Positions 51,912 through 59,159 of a DNA stretch of 64,000 nucleotides are shown in pieces. The stretch is from Bacillota bacterium (GTDB taxonomy: Bacteria > Bacillota > Clostridia > Christensenellales > SZUA-584), in contig JAEWTL010000127.1 in assembly GCA_023459495.1 (NCBI GenBank), forward strand, positions 95,070-159,069, written 5' to 3'. The notes under the pieces were generated by a model, which was given only the letters and a program-made list of their open reading frames with translations, was not told the origin of the DNA and did no database searches. Position 1 is the stretch's first letter. Each line of letters starts with the position of its first letter. The position numbers and the translations under genes were made by a program.

Positions 51912-52700
51912 TTATTTCATCAGCTCTAACAGGGCGGTTTTGAAGCTCTCGGTCTTTTCCTCAACCGACGCGATAATATCCTCATAACGGACGAAATCGA
52001 AGGCGTTGATCTCATCCACCACGATGCGCTCGTGCAGGTCTACAGCACAAGCATACTCCTTCTCAATCGTCAGTGACCGCTTGGCGGCATCGTACGCGCT
52101 CAGCAGCATTCCGAAAACGCCCGTTCCCTGCGCAGTCATATCCTGATTGACGGCCGGGTCGATGGCTACGAGGACGTCGCAGTCGTCACGGATCACGTCA
52201 AACGGGACCGGATTGACGCAGGAACCATCCATATAGAACGTTTCGCCGATTTGATGCGGCGAGAATATTCCGGGTGCTGCGACAGCCGCGCGCACAGCCG
52301 TCCCTACGTCGCCTTCGGAGAATACGACCGCTTCGCCTGTAGCATAATTAGCCGCAACGATCTTCAACGGAAAGTACAGCCGGTCAAACACCTTGATCGG
52401 CACGATCATCTGGAAGTATTCCTCGATCCCCATTCCGTCGAGCAAGCCTTGCCGGGCGTCTTTCAGCTTAAGAATATTGATGGGGCGCTTTGCTCCCGGG
52501 AACTCGATCTCTTTCAAAAAGTCGGTCATGGCAGCGCTGGTCATGCCCGCCGCATACATGGCGGCAACTACGGCGCCCGCGCCGGTACCCGCAACGATAT
52601 CGGGCTTAAGGCCGGTCTCCTCCAGCGCACGCACGTACGCTACACAGGCGATCGCTTCCGCTCCGCTTCCTCCAAATGCGATACCTAATCTTTTGCTCAT
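51912..52700 (-). CDS. Patatin-like protein lacking the catalytic serine
   Basis: A 262-residue patatin-fold protein. Where active patatins have G-x-S-x-G this protein reads GTGAG (VAGTGAGAVVAA near residue 38). The oxyanion motif GGGxRG reads GGSGAEA, and the Asp motif DGG/A reads DGS (YMDGSCVN). Catalysis is therefore unlikely. The fold and length are otherwise intact. ATG overlaps the stop of the upstream active patatin by ATGA, so the two are translated together; it may regulate or pair with that enzyme. Confidence 0.85.
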   Translation of the reverse strand: MSKRLGIAFGGSGAEAIACVAYVRALEETGLKPDIVAGTGAGAVVAAMYAAGMTSAAMTDFLKEIEFPGAKRPINILKLKDARQGLLDGMGIEEYFQMIVPIKVFDRLYFPLKIVAANYATGEAVVFSEGDVGTAVRAAVAAPGIFSPHQIGETFYMDGSCVNPVPFDVIRDDCDVLVAIDPAVNQDMTAQGTGVFGMLLSAYDAAKRSLTIEKEYACAVDLHERIVVDEINAFDFVRYEDIIASVEEKTESFKTALLELMK

Positions 52701-53485
52701 AGTCGTTCCCCTTCTAAAATTCTGGTGAGTTTTTGCTTAAAGCCGGGGATGTACTCCTCTGCCCGGCTGTAGATCTGGTTAAATTTGACGAACTCCATGG
52801 TGCCTACGCTGTCGAAAACCGGCCGCTCCATCACTTCCACAGGGCATTGCTGAAGCTTCAACTGCATCAGCGCCTCCTGTGTTGCGGCCCAAGTCGCTGA
52901 GGAGGACAGCTTAGGCGTGGGCTTAAAGTTGTTCGGGCGCACAGCGGAAACGTCGATAGCGACCAGCACGTCGCACTCGCGGCGGATAATATCGAAGGGT
53001 ACAATGTTGGTCGCACCGCCGTCCATGTAATATTCCCCGTCCACGGTCTGCGGCGGAAACGCGCTTGGAAGCGCGATGCTCGCCATCAGGGGCCCCATGA
53101 TCTCTCCTTCGGAAAAGACTCGCTCTTTGAGCGTATGGAATCGGGTCGCCACAATACGCAGCGGAATGTCCAATTCTTCAAATGTCTTTTTGGGCAGCAT
53201 GCGTTCCAGTGCTTTGCGCGCTGCGGTAGGAACGACGCCATTTGCGCGCATCGACGCGGGACTGAAATACCGGAAAACGCCGCGCAGATTCACAGCGTCT
53301 TTAACGATATTCAGCATTTCATCCGGGCTTACACCTCCGGCATACATCGCACCTGCGATCGCGCCGCTGGAGGTGCCGGATATAACGGAAGGGCGCATGC
53401 CCATCTCTTCCATGGCTTTTATGAACGCGATGTGCGCAATGCCTCTCGCGCCGCCGCCGCCCAATGCTAAACCAATCCGTTTCAA
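52697..53485 (-). CDS. Patatin-like phospholipase
   Basis: A 262-residue patatin. Oxyanion motif LGGGGARGIAH at the N-terminus, catalytic serine in ISGTSSGAI (G-x-S-x-G) and the Asp in MDGGATN. It should act as a lipid acyl hydrolase in the cytoplasm. The ATG at 53485 has only weak purine-rich bases upstream. First of a two-gene operon with a catalytically dead paralogue. Confidence 0.9.
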   Translation of the reverse strand: MKRIGLALGGGGARGIAHIAFIKAMEEMGMRPSVISGTSSGAIAGAMYAGGVSPDEMLNIVKDAVNLRGVFRYFSPASMRANGVVPTAARKALERMLPKKTFEELDIPLRIVATRFHTLKERVFSEGEIMGPLMASIALPSAFPPQTVDGEYYMDGGATNIVPFDIIRRECDVLVAIDVSAVRPNNFKPTPKLSSSATWAATQEALMQLKLQQCPVEVMERPVFDSVGTMEFVKFNQIYSRAEEYIPGFKQKLTRILEGERL

Positions 53486-53745
53486 TGCCGACTCCTTTGC
53501 GCTGTCCGCATACTATGCCGCCTTTTCGCTTATACTATACCATCTGCACCGGAAGCCGTAAAGACCGCAATGCCAAAAAACACCGTGTGCACCCGCAAAT
53601 TCCTGCCATTCGCGCGGAATCACGCGGGTATCGAGCTGTTGCAGATATGCTCTGTATCGAATTAACGCTAAATTTGTTCTATATTTTATATTGGGCTTGT
53701 TATATAATAATACATAGACCAAAGATCAGCAAAGGGGTATTGGGC

Positions 53746-54951
53746 GTGAGCAAGAAACGAAAAACAAAGTTTTCAGAGATCGTCAGAACCGCCGGCCGCT
53801 ATTCCCTTTTGATACTCTACCACATCACCGCTGGCTTATATCTGCGCATTGCCTACAATTTAAGACGGACGAAAGACTCCGACCGACTGCCCAAAGGACC
53901 GTTTGTGTTGCTCGGCAACCACTGCAATAACCTCGACGGCCTTTTCTTGCAGTGCATGATGATGCGTCCAGTCCATTTCATCATTACGGATACCGTTTTC
54001 CGTAAGCCCTGGTTGGGCGCACTGCTCACCTGGGCCGGCTTCATCCCCAAGCGCAAGTTCACAAGCGATGTCGTCGCGGTACGCCAACTCATCCGGGCAG
54101 TGGACGCGGGCGGTGTAATCGGTATATTCCCGGAGGGCATGCGGAGTTGGGACGGGCGCAGCGTTGCCATCGCTCCTGCGACCTTCAAGCTTATTAAACT
54201 GCTAAAGGTGCCTGTCGTTACTGCTCACATCATGGGCAGTTATCTTTCCGGGCCTCGCTGGGCCAATACCAGTCGACGGGGCCGCGTAGAGGTTAAACTG
54301 ACCACACTAATGGATGCCCAGACAATGCGCAGTCTCAGCCTCGCCGACATCTCCAGCAGGATCAGCGAAGCTCTGGCTCACGATGAAGCCGTCTGGCAGG
54401 CAGAAAAACATATCCCGTTTCGCGGGGAACGGCTCGCGGAGGGCTTTGAACGTCTGTTGTATATATGCCCGGAATGCGAAAGCATCGGCACAATCGTCAC
54501 ACACAAGCGCCGCATCTATTGTTCGGCCTGCGGCGCGGAATATGCGCTCGACGTATACGGCAATATCAGCTCCGTCCGCGGAAAGCTGCCCGCAAACAAC
54601 GCAGCGGAGCTCAACGCATGGGAATTCAATCAGTTTAAATGGTATATCGCCCGGCATACCGGCGATGCGCTGATCCGCGACGAATGCGCTCGGCTATCCA
54701 GAAGTACAGTCAATATCGGCTCTTCGGATGAAATCGCCGTAGGCACTGCGATTCTGACGCGCAGCGCGCTCCTTGTCCGCAACCTGTTCTTCCCGCTAAG
54801 CGAGATCACCGGCACCGCGCTCAACTTCAAAAGCGGGTTGATGTTCCGCCACGGCGAATTTGAGTATCTCCTGCAGTTCGACAATCCCCGTGTTTCCATT
54901 CACAAATGGGGATGCGCGTTTGAAATCATTACCGGCAACCCAGTGGGATAA
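53746..54951 (+). CDS. PlsC-type acyltransferase with C-terminal zinc ribbon
   Basis: A 401-residue protein. Residues about 20-230 are a 1-acylglycerol-phosphate acyltransferase domain with HX4D (NHCNNLDG) and the FPEGMRS motif. After it, CPEC...CSACG (YICPECESIGTI... IYCSACGAEYAL) is a zinc ribbon, and a 130-residue C-terminal part is unassigned. The acceptor lipid is unknown. GTG at 53746 follows AAAGGGG by several bases; the frame is open upstream, but without a good start. Confidence 0.8.
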   Translation: MSKKRKTKFSEIVRTAGRYSLLILYHITAGLYLRIAYNLRRTKDSDRLPKGPFVLLGNHCNNLDGLFLQCMMMRPVHFIITDTVFRKPWLGALLTWAGFIPKRKFTSDVVAVRQLIRAVDAGGVIGIFPEGMRSWDGRSVAIAPATFKLIKLLKVPVVTAHIMGSYLSGPRWANTSRRGRVEVKLTTLMDAQTMRSLSLADISSRISEALAHDEAVWQAEKHIPFRGERLAEGFERLLYICPECESIGTIVTHKRRIYCSACGAEYALDVYGNISSVRGKLPANNAAELNAWEFNQFKWYIARHTGDALIRDECARLSRSTVNIGSSDEIAVGTAILTRSALLVRNLFFPLSEITGTALNFKSGLMFRHGEFEYLLQFDNPRVSIHKWGCAFEIITGNPVG

Positions 54952-55848
54952 TTAAAAGAGGCCCAACTTCAGTGAAAGGTACCCTTCCTGATTGTCACGG
55001 TCACTCACGACAATATGTGAAGCCCCTATCTCTTCCATAAACGAGAGCATAATGATCGCGCCGAACACGACAACGTCGGCGCGTTTTTCTTCCATTCCAA
55101 CTATGCTTTTGCGCTGGTCCGCCGTCATGCCTTCCAGCAGGGCGCAAAGCTCCTGCATCCGTTCCAGCGGAATCTCATGACCCTGCACGCGCGCCGGATC
55201 ATATGTCTCCAGCTTCAGGTCTATCGCCGCAAGCTGCGTTGCCGTACCGCCGATGCCGGTAAATATCATGCCATCCGTATTTGGCAAGGCGGAGAAAAGC
55301 TCCTCCGTGTGCCGGTGTGCGGCGGCAAATGCTTCAGTTCGCGCTTCGTCCCCGCCAGGGAACATCGCGTGGGCGCGCACGGTGCCGATAAAAAAGCTGC
55401 GCTGATACCAAACGTCCTCCAGACTGCCGAACATAACCTCGGTGCTGCCGCCGCCGATATCGATCATGCCGCCGTAGCCTTCCACGCTGCCAGCGAACCC
55501 AAGCGAGGCTTCTTTTTCTCCCGATATCACGTCGATGCTGACGCCGCATTCCCGCTTGATCTGGCTTAAGAACTCGTCCCGGTTCTCGGCTTCACGTACG
55601 GCGCTTGTCCCAAAGCAGTAGAAGTGGCTGCCCGTACCGTATTGCTGCGCGATATCCTGAAATTCATTGATCGCCTGTGCTGCGCGGGCCGTTGCAGCAG
55701 GCAATATGCACCGCTGGTCGACCATACCCTCGCCGATGCGCACCATGCGCAAGGTTTTCATATCGGCGACGACGCTGCCGCCTTCCAAGTGCGCGATCAT
55801 CAGCCGCGCCGAGTTTGTTCCCAAATCCACTACCGCGTAATGTTCCAT
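54952..55848 (-). CDS. Ppx/GppA-family phosphatase
   Basis: A 298-residue member of the exopolyphosphatase/guanosine pentaphosphatase family. VVDLGTNSARLMIA is the first phosphate loop, GGMIDIGGGSTEVMF the second, and FTGIGGTATQLAA the adenosine/nucleotide loop. It could hydrolyse polyphosphate or pppGpp; which cannot be told. It lacks the C-terminal HD domain of longer members. ATG at 55848 follows a G-run; an in-frame start seven codons upstream is less likely. Confidence 0.88.
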   Translation of the reverse strand: MEHYAVVDLGTNSARLMIAHLEGGSVVADMKTLRMVRIGEGMVDQRCILPAATARAAQAINEFQDIAQQYGTGSHFYCFGTSAVREAENRDEFLSQIKRECGVSIDVISGEKEASLGFAGSVEGYGGMIDIGGGSTEVMFGSLEDVWYQRSFFIGTVRAHAMFPGGDEARTEAFAAAHRHTEELFSALPNTDGMIFTGIGGTATQLAAIDLKLETYDPARVQGHEIPLERMQELCALLEGMTADQRKSIVGMEEKRADVVVFGAIIMLSFMEEIGASHIVVSDRDNQEGYLSLKLGLF

Positions 55849-55993
55849 GGATGTCCCCCCCTGCTGCATAAGTTCTTTGCTCTGTTGGCTGCACCATTAG
55901 CGAGCCCCGCCTTTACCCCGTCAATCATATCCCTGCCGACTGTATATGGCAATACCAAAGCGCAAACCTTATCCGGTTTATGTGAATCAAAAA

Positions 55994-56014
55994 ACGCAGG
56001 CGGCAAACCTGCGT
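55994..56014 (-). terminator. Terminator of the yabP-yabQ-divIC operon
   Basis: Minus strand ACGCAGG-TTTGCCG-CCTGCGT followed by TTTTTGATT, 16 bases after the divIC-like stop. Confidence 0.8.
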
Positions 56015-56029
56015 CTCCATCTGAAATGC

Positions 56030-56320
56030 TCAGCCCTGTCCGTCGCTTGGCGCGGGAAGAATGATCTCGTCCTCATACGCGTAACCCAAGCGCTCCCGGG
56101 CGGTATCCTCGATGTAATCCTCGGTATTCATGTAATCGCTCTGGTCCCGCAGCCGCTGCAGCTCCATCTGCGCCTGTTCGTACTGCTCGCCGAGCGTCTG
56201 CTGCTCAGCCAGCAGCGCGTTGATATTTGCCTGCTGCCTGTAGATCGTGAGTCCCGCAAATGCCAGAAATACGACCAGAAGAAGCAGTTTGAACCGGAGC
56301 TTAACCGTCCTCTTCTTCAT
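56030..56320 (-). CDS. divIC: FtsB/DivIC-family septum formation protein
   Basis: A 96-residue single-pass membrane protein: a basic N-terminus, one membrane helix (FKLLLLVVFLAFAGLTIY), then a coiled coil (QQANINALLAEQQTLGEQYEQAQMEL), the DivIC/FtsB plan. It helps assemble the division septum. It follows yabQ, the order seen in Bacillus (yabP-yabQ-divIC). Confidence 0.82.
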   Translation of the reverse strand: MKKRTVKLRFKLLLLVVFLAFAGLTIYRQQANINALLAEQQTLGEQYEQAQMELQRLRDQSDYMNTEDYIEDTARERLGYAYEDEIILPAPSDGQG

Positions 56321-56447
56321 AACCCCTCACAAAGTCCACCCATAAAGCTACGCTTTCTGGGGACCCCGGAATTATATATCCTGGATGGCTTTCCCACCTC
56401 TGTTGGATATATACCCTAGTATTCGACGCGCAAACGCTTCTTCCTTT

Positions 56448-56786
56448 TTATTTTTGGTCAGTGCGATCGGATTTTGTTTTTTTCGCTTTGTGCCGCCCCG
56501 CGAGGTATGTGAATACCGGTGACAGCCCAGCGATATAAAGCGCAAAGCCCAGCGCGAAGCCTACAAAGGTATACAGTCGAAGCTCGCCCATGTTGGCGGT
56601 ATACAGCACAAACGCTACGATGGCGCCCAGTACCACGATAAACAGCGTATCGAGCAGCGCCGAAGACCACCGTCCGCATTTCAGGGTGCGGCGGATCCGG
56701 CGAAATACGTCGTATACCGCACCGGCCACCAGGCCGCCGTAGATTGTAATGAGAAAGATATAGGGCTGGGAAGCGGCCGAATGCAT
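56448..56786 (-). CDS. yabQ: Spore cortex biosynthesis protein YabQ
   Basis: A 112-residue membrane protein required for cortex formation in Bacillus. Typical start SQPYIFLITIYGGLVAGAVYDVFRRIRR, then two more membrane segments. ATG at 56786 lies behind GAGGTGAG. Upstream in-frame codons overlap yabP and are not used. Ten bases after yabP. Confidence 0.87.
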   Translation of the reverse strand: MHSAASQPYIFLITIYGGLVAGAVYDVFRRIRRTLKCGRWSSALLDTLFIVVLGAIVAFVLYTANMGELRLYTFVGFALGFALYIAGLSPVFTYLAGRHKAKKTKSDRTDQK

Positions 56787-56796
56787 AGTCTCACCT

Positions 56797-57099
56797 CTAT
56801 CTGAACATCTTGGCGATGCCGCCGCCACGCTTCTGACGCTGCTCCTCGTGATCTGCATAGTCGAGGCTCTGAATTCCGCCCTCGATGATCATCTGCCCCT
56901 CCTCCAGATTGAGGCGGCTGATGTGAAGGTCCTCCCCTGTGACGGTGATGAAACCGTGATTAGTCAAAAGGATCACTTCGTTCTCGTTGAAGCTGTCCAC
57001 ATCTTCGACAGCCGTGATCACAAGCTTCTTACGCGAGTCGATGACCACCTTGTGCGGTGCGGTGCTCACGGGCTTTTCTTTCTGGTCTTCGATATACAT
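56797..57099 (-). CDS. yabP: Sporulation protein YabP
   Basis: A 100-residue protein of the YabP/YqfC family: PHKVVIDSRKKLVITAVEDVDSFNENEVILLTNHG, then DLHISRLNLEEGQMIIEG. YabP is made in the mother cell and is needed late in sporulation. Start behind GAAGGAG. TATACATT at 57138-57131 resembles a SigE -10 box, but the spacing to a -35 is poor. Confidence 0.92.
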   Translation of the reverse strand: MYIEDQKEKPVSTAPHKVVIDSRKKLVITAVEDVDSFNENEVILLTNHGFITVTGEDLHISRLNLEEGQMIIEGGIQSLDYADHEEQRQKRGGGIAKMFR

Positions 57100-57223
57100 G
57101 CTTTTGCTCCTTCATCCTGCTTATTCACTCAATGTATATGTGCGAAGTAAAAGATGTATACGCACGGTTTATCCGCATCAACGCGCATCTTCTGTACTGT
57201 TCTATTTCACCTGAAATGAAAAA

Positions 57224-57250
57224 TGCGCTTCTCCATAAGGATGAAGCGCA
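57224..57250 (-). terminator. Terminator of the secA-prfB-EFR1 operon
   Basis: Minus strand TGCGCTTC-ATCCTTATGGA-GAAGCGCA followed by TTTTTCATT. Confidence 0.75.
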
Positions 57251-57263
57251 CTTATAATCAATA

Positions 57264-58046
57264 CTACTTGAGCATGCTCGACCGAAACCGTTTATCATTA
57301 ATCGCATAGGGCGAGCGACTCCCCGGAATGGAGATTGCACGGGCCGGACAGAACGCAACGCAACGCATACACAATGCGCAGTGCCCCTGCATCTCGGCTT
57401 TACCATCTTTCATGGCAATATTGCCGACCGGGCAGAGCCCCGTACACAAGCCGCAGCCCGTGCATTTCTCCGCATCCACCGATGCGCGCTGCTGCGCACG
57501 CACAAAATATCCGCGGAACGGTCCCCGCTGCATCGCACCAAGCCATGCTCCATAACGCCCCCGGACACGCACCTGCCCCATCATTAACTGCTCCACATAG
57601 CGTTCCACGTTCCGGCTGCATCGGCTCATTACACGCTCATAATGTGCCTCACTAAGGTTCCCATCCTTGTTGGACGGCATGATGAAATGTTCGGCGCTGT
57701 CAATGATGAGCCCTTTATCCTCAAGTAACTGGTGGGCATGCCATGCGCCGTCACCCGAAAACGCGGACTGCGTACAGAAGACATGGATGTGCTTGCCCTT
57801 CTCCACGACCGGAAGCGATCCAACAAACTGCTTCATCGGCTCCGGCATGTCCGAGCCGTACACGGGCCAACCGAGCAGCACCAAATCCGCCGACCGGATC
57901 CACCAGTCGGCTTTTGCGGGCGTCAGCGTATCCACCGAAACAGTATCGGCGTTGATGCCCTTTTGATCCAGCTGTTTTTTGATCCTGTCCGCCACCCACC
58001 AGGTATTCCCCGTGCCACTGAAGAACAGAATGACCGCGCGGTACAT
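57264..58046 (-). CDS. EFR1-family ferredoxin (flavodoxin plus two 4Fe-4S clusters)
   Basis: A 260-residue electron carrier. A flavodoxin-like domain (FFSGTGNTWWVADRI) with an FMN loop precedes a bacterial ferredoxin segment with CTGCGLCTGLCP and CALCMRCVAFCP. Such EFR1 proteins are common in Clostridia; partners are unknown. The ATG is 3 bases after the prfB stop, so it is in the same operon. Confidence 0.9.
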   Translation of the reverse strand: MYRAVILFFSGTGNTWWVADRIKKQLDQKGINADTVSVDTLTPAKADWWIRSADLVLLGWPVYGSDMPEPMKQFVGSLPVVEKGKHIHVFCTQSAFSGDGAWHAHQLLEDKGLIIDSAEHFIMPSNKDGNLSEAHYERVMSRCSRNVERYVEQLMMGQVRVRGRYGAWLGAMQRGPFRGYFVRAQQRASVDAEKCTGCGLCTGLCPVGNIAMKDGKAEMQGHCALCMRCVAFCPARAISIPGSRSPYAINDKRFRSSMLK

Positions 58047-58049
58047 GGC

Positions 58050-59150
58050 TTACGACTCCGCGAGGTACGCGTTGATGAACATGTCGATCTCCCCGTCCAT
58101 CACCGCCATAACGTTGCCTGTTTCCACATTCGTGCGGTGATCCTTCACCAGGCTATACGGATGGAACACATAGGAGCGAATCTGGCTGCCCCATTCGATC
58201 TTTTTCATCTCGCCCTTGATCTCCGCGACCTCCTGCATGCGCTCACTCTCGCGCTTCTCTAACAGTTTGGCGCGCAGCATGCGGAAAGCGGTCTCGCGAT
58301 TCTGTATCTGTGAGCGCTCGTTCTGGCACTGCACCACGATGCCCGTGGCTAAGTGCGTAATGCGGATCGCGCTCTCCGTTTTGTTGACATGCTGCCCGCC
58401 CGCCCCGGACGACCGGTAAGTGTCCACGCGAATATCGTCAGGCAGTATCTCGATATCGGCATCATCATCCTCAAGGTCCGGCATGACGTCGAGCGACGCA
58501 AACGAAGTGTGCCGCCGTGCCGATGCGTCGAACGGCGAAATGCGGACCAGCCGGTGCACGCCTTTCTCAGCTTTAAGATAGCCGTAGGCGTTGAGGCCTT
58601 CAGCTTCGAAGGTAACGCTCTTGATGCCCGCTTCTTCTCCCGGCAGCAGGTCCAGCACCTTCACCGTATAGCGGTGGCGTTCGCACCAGCGCGTGTACAT
58701 GCGGTAAAGCATCTCCACCCAGTCCTGCGCCTCGGTCCCGCCCGCGCCTGCGTGTAATGAGAGGATTGCGCTGCTGGAGTCGTACTGTCCGCGCAGCAGT
58801 GCCTTGAGCCGTAACTCTGCTGCATCTTTGACAAGCTGCGCGATTTCCTTCGTGAGTTCCTCGGCCAGCTCCTCATCAAAGCTTTCCTCCAGCAGCCCCA
58901 CCATGACATCCGCGTCCTCGATGCGGCGCTGCAGCTTTCCGAACTGCTCCAGTTTATCTTCGATAGGTTTAGCCTTTTTGCCGACCTTGTTGGCCTGCTC
59001 CACGTTAGACCAAAAGTCCGGCGCTTCCATCTGGGCCCGCAGGTCAGCGAGCTCTTTTTCCAGCGTGGCGACGCCGAGCGCCGTCTCGGCCTCCTTCGCG
59101 AGCGCTTTGATCTCTGACAGTTTTTGTTTGATATCGTCTATCTGTACCAC
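58050..59150 (-). CDS. prfB: Peptide chain release factor 2, without programmed frameshift
   Basis: A 366-residue RF2 that recognises UGA and UAA. The stop-recognition motif SPF (VRISPFDASARRH) and the peptidyl-hydrolysis motif GGQ (SSGAGGQHVNK) are present. In many bacteria prfB needs a +1 frameshift at an in-frame UGA near codon 25; here the frame is open from the GTG at 59150 through the whole protein, so autoregulation of that kind is absent. TAGGAG lies eight bases upstream and the gene follows secA by nine bases. Confidence 0.94.
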   Translation of the reverse strand: MVQIDDIKQKLSEIKALAKEAETALGVATLEKELADLRAQMEAPDFWSNVEQANKVGKKAKPIEDKLEQFGKLQRRIEDADVMVGLLEESFDEELAEELTKEIAQLVKDAAELRLKALLRGQYDSSSAILSLHAGAGGTEAQDWVEMLYRMYTRWCERHRYTVKVLDLLPGEEAGIKSVTFEAEGLNAYGYLKAEKGVHRLVRISPFDASARRHTSFASLDVMPDLEDDDADIEILPDDIRVDTYRSSGAGGQHVNKTESAIRITHLATGIVVQCQNERSQIQNRETAFRMLRAKLLEKRESERMQEVAEIKGEMKKIEWGSQIRSYVFHPYSLVKDHRTNVETGNVMAVMDGEIDMFINAYLAES

Positions 59151-59159
59151 ACGATGCTC

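Noticed and set aside
58126..59150. Broken prfB needing a frameshift
   Set aside because: The frame runs uninterrupted from the GTG to the stop and all functional motifs are in it.
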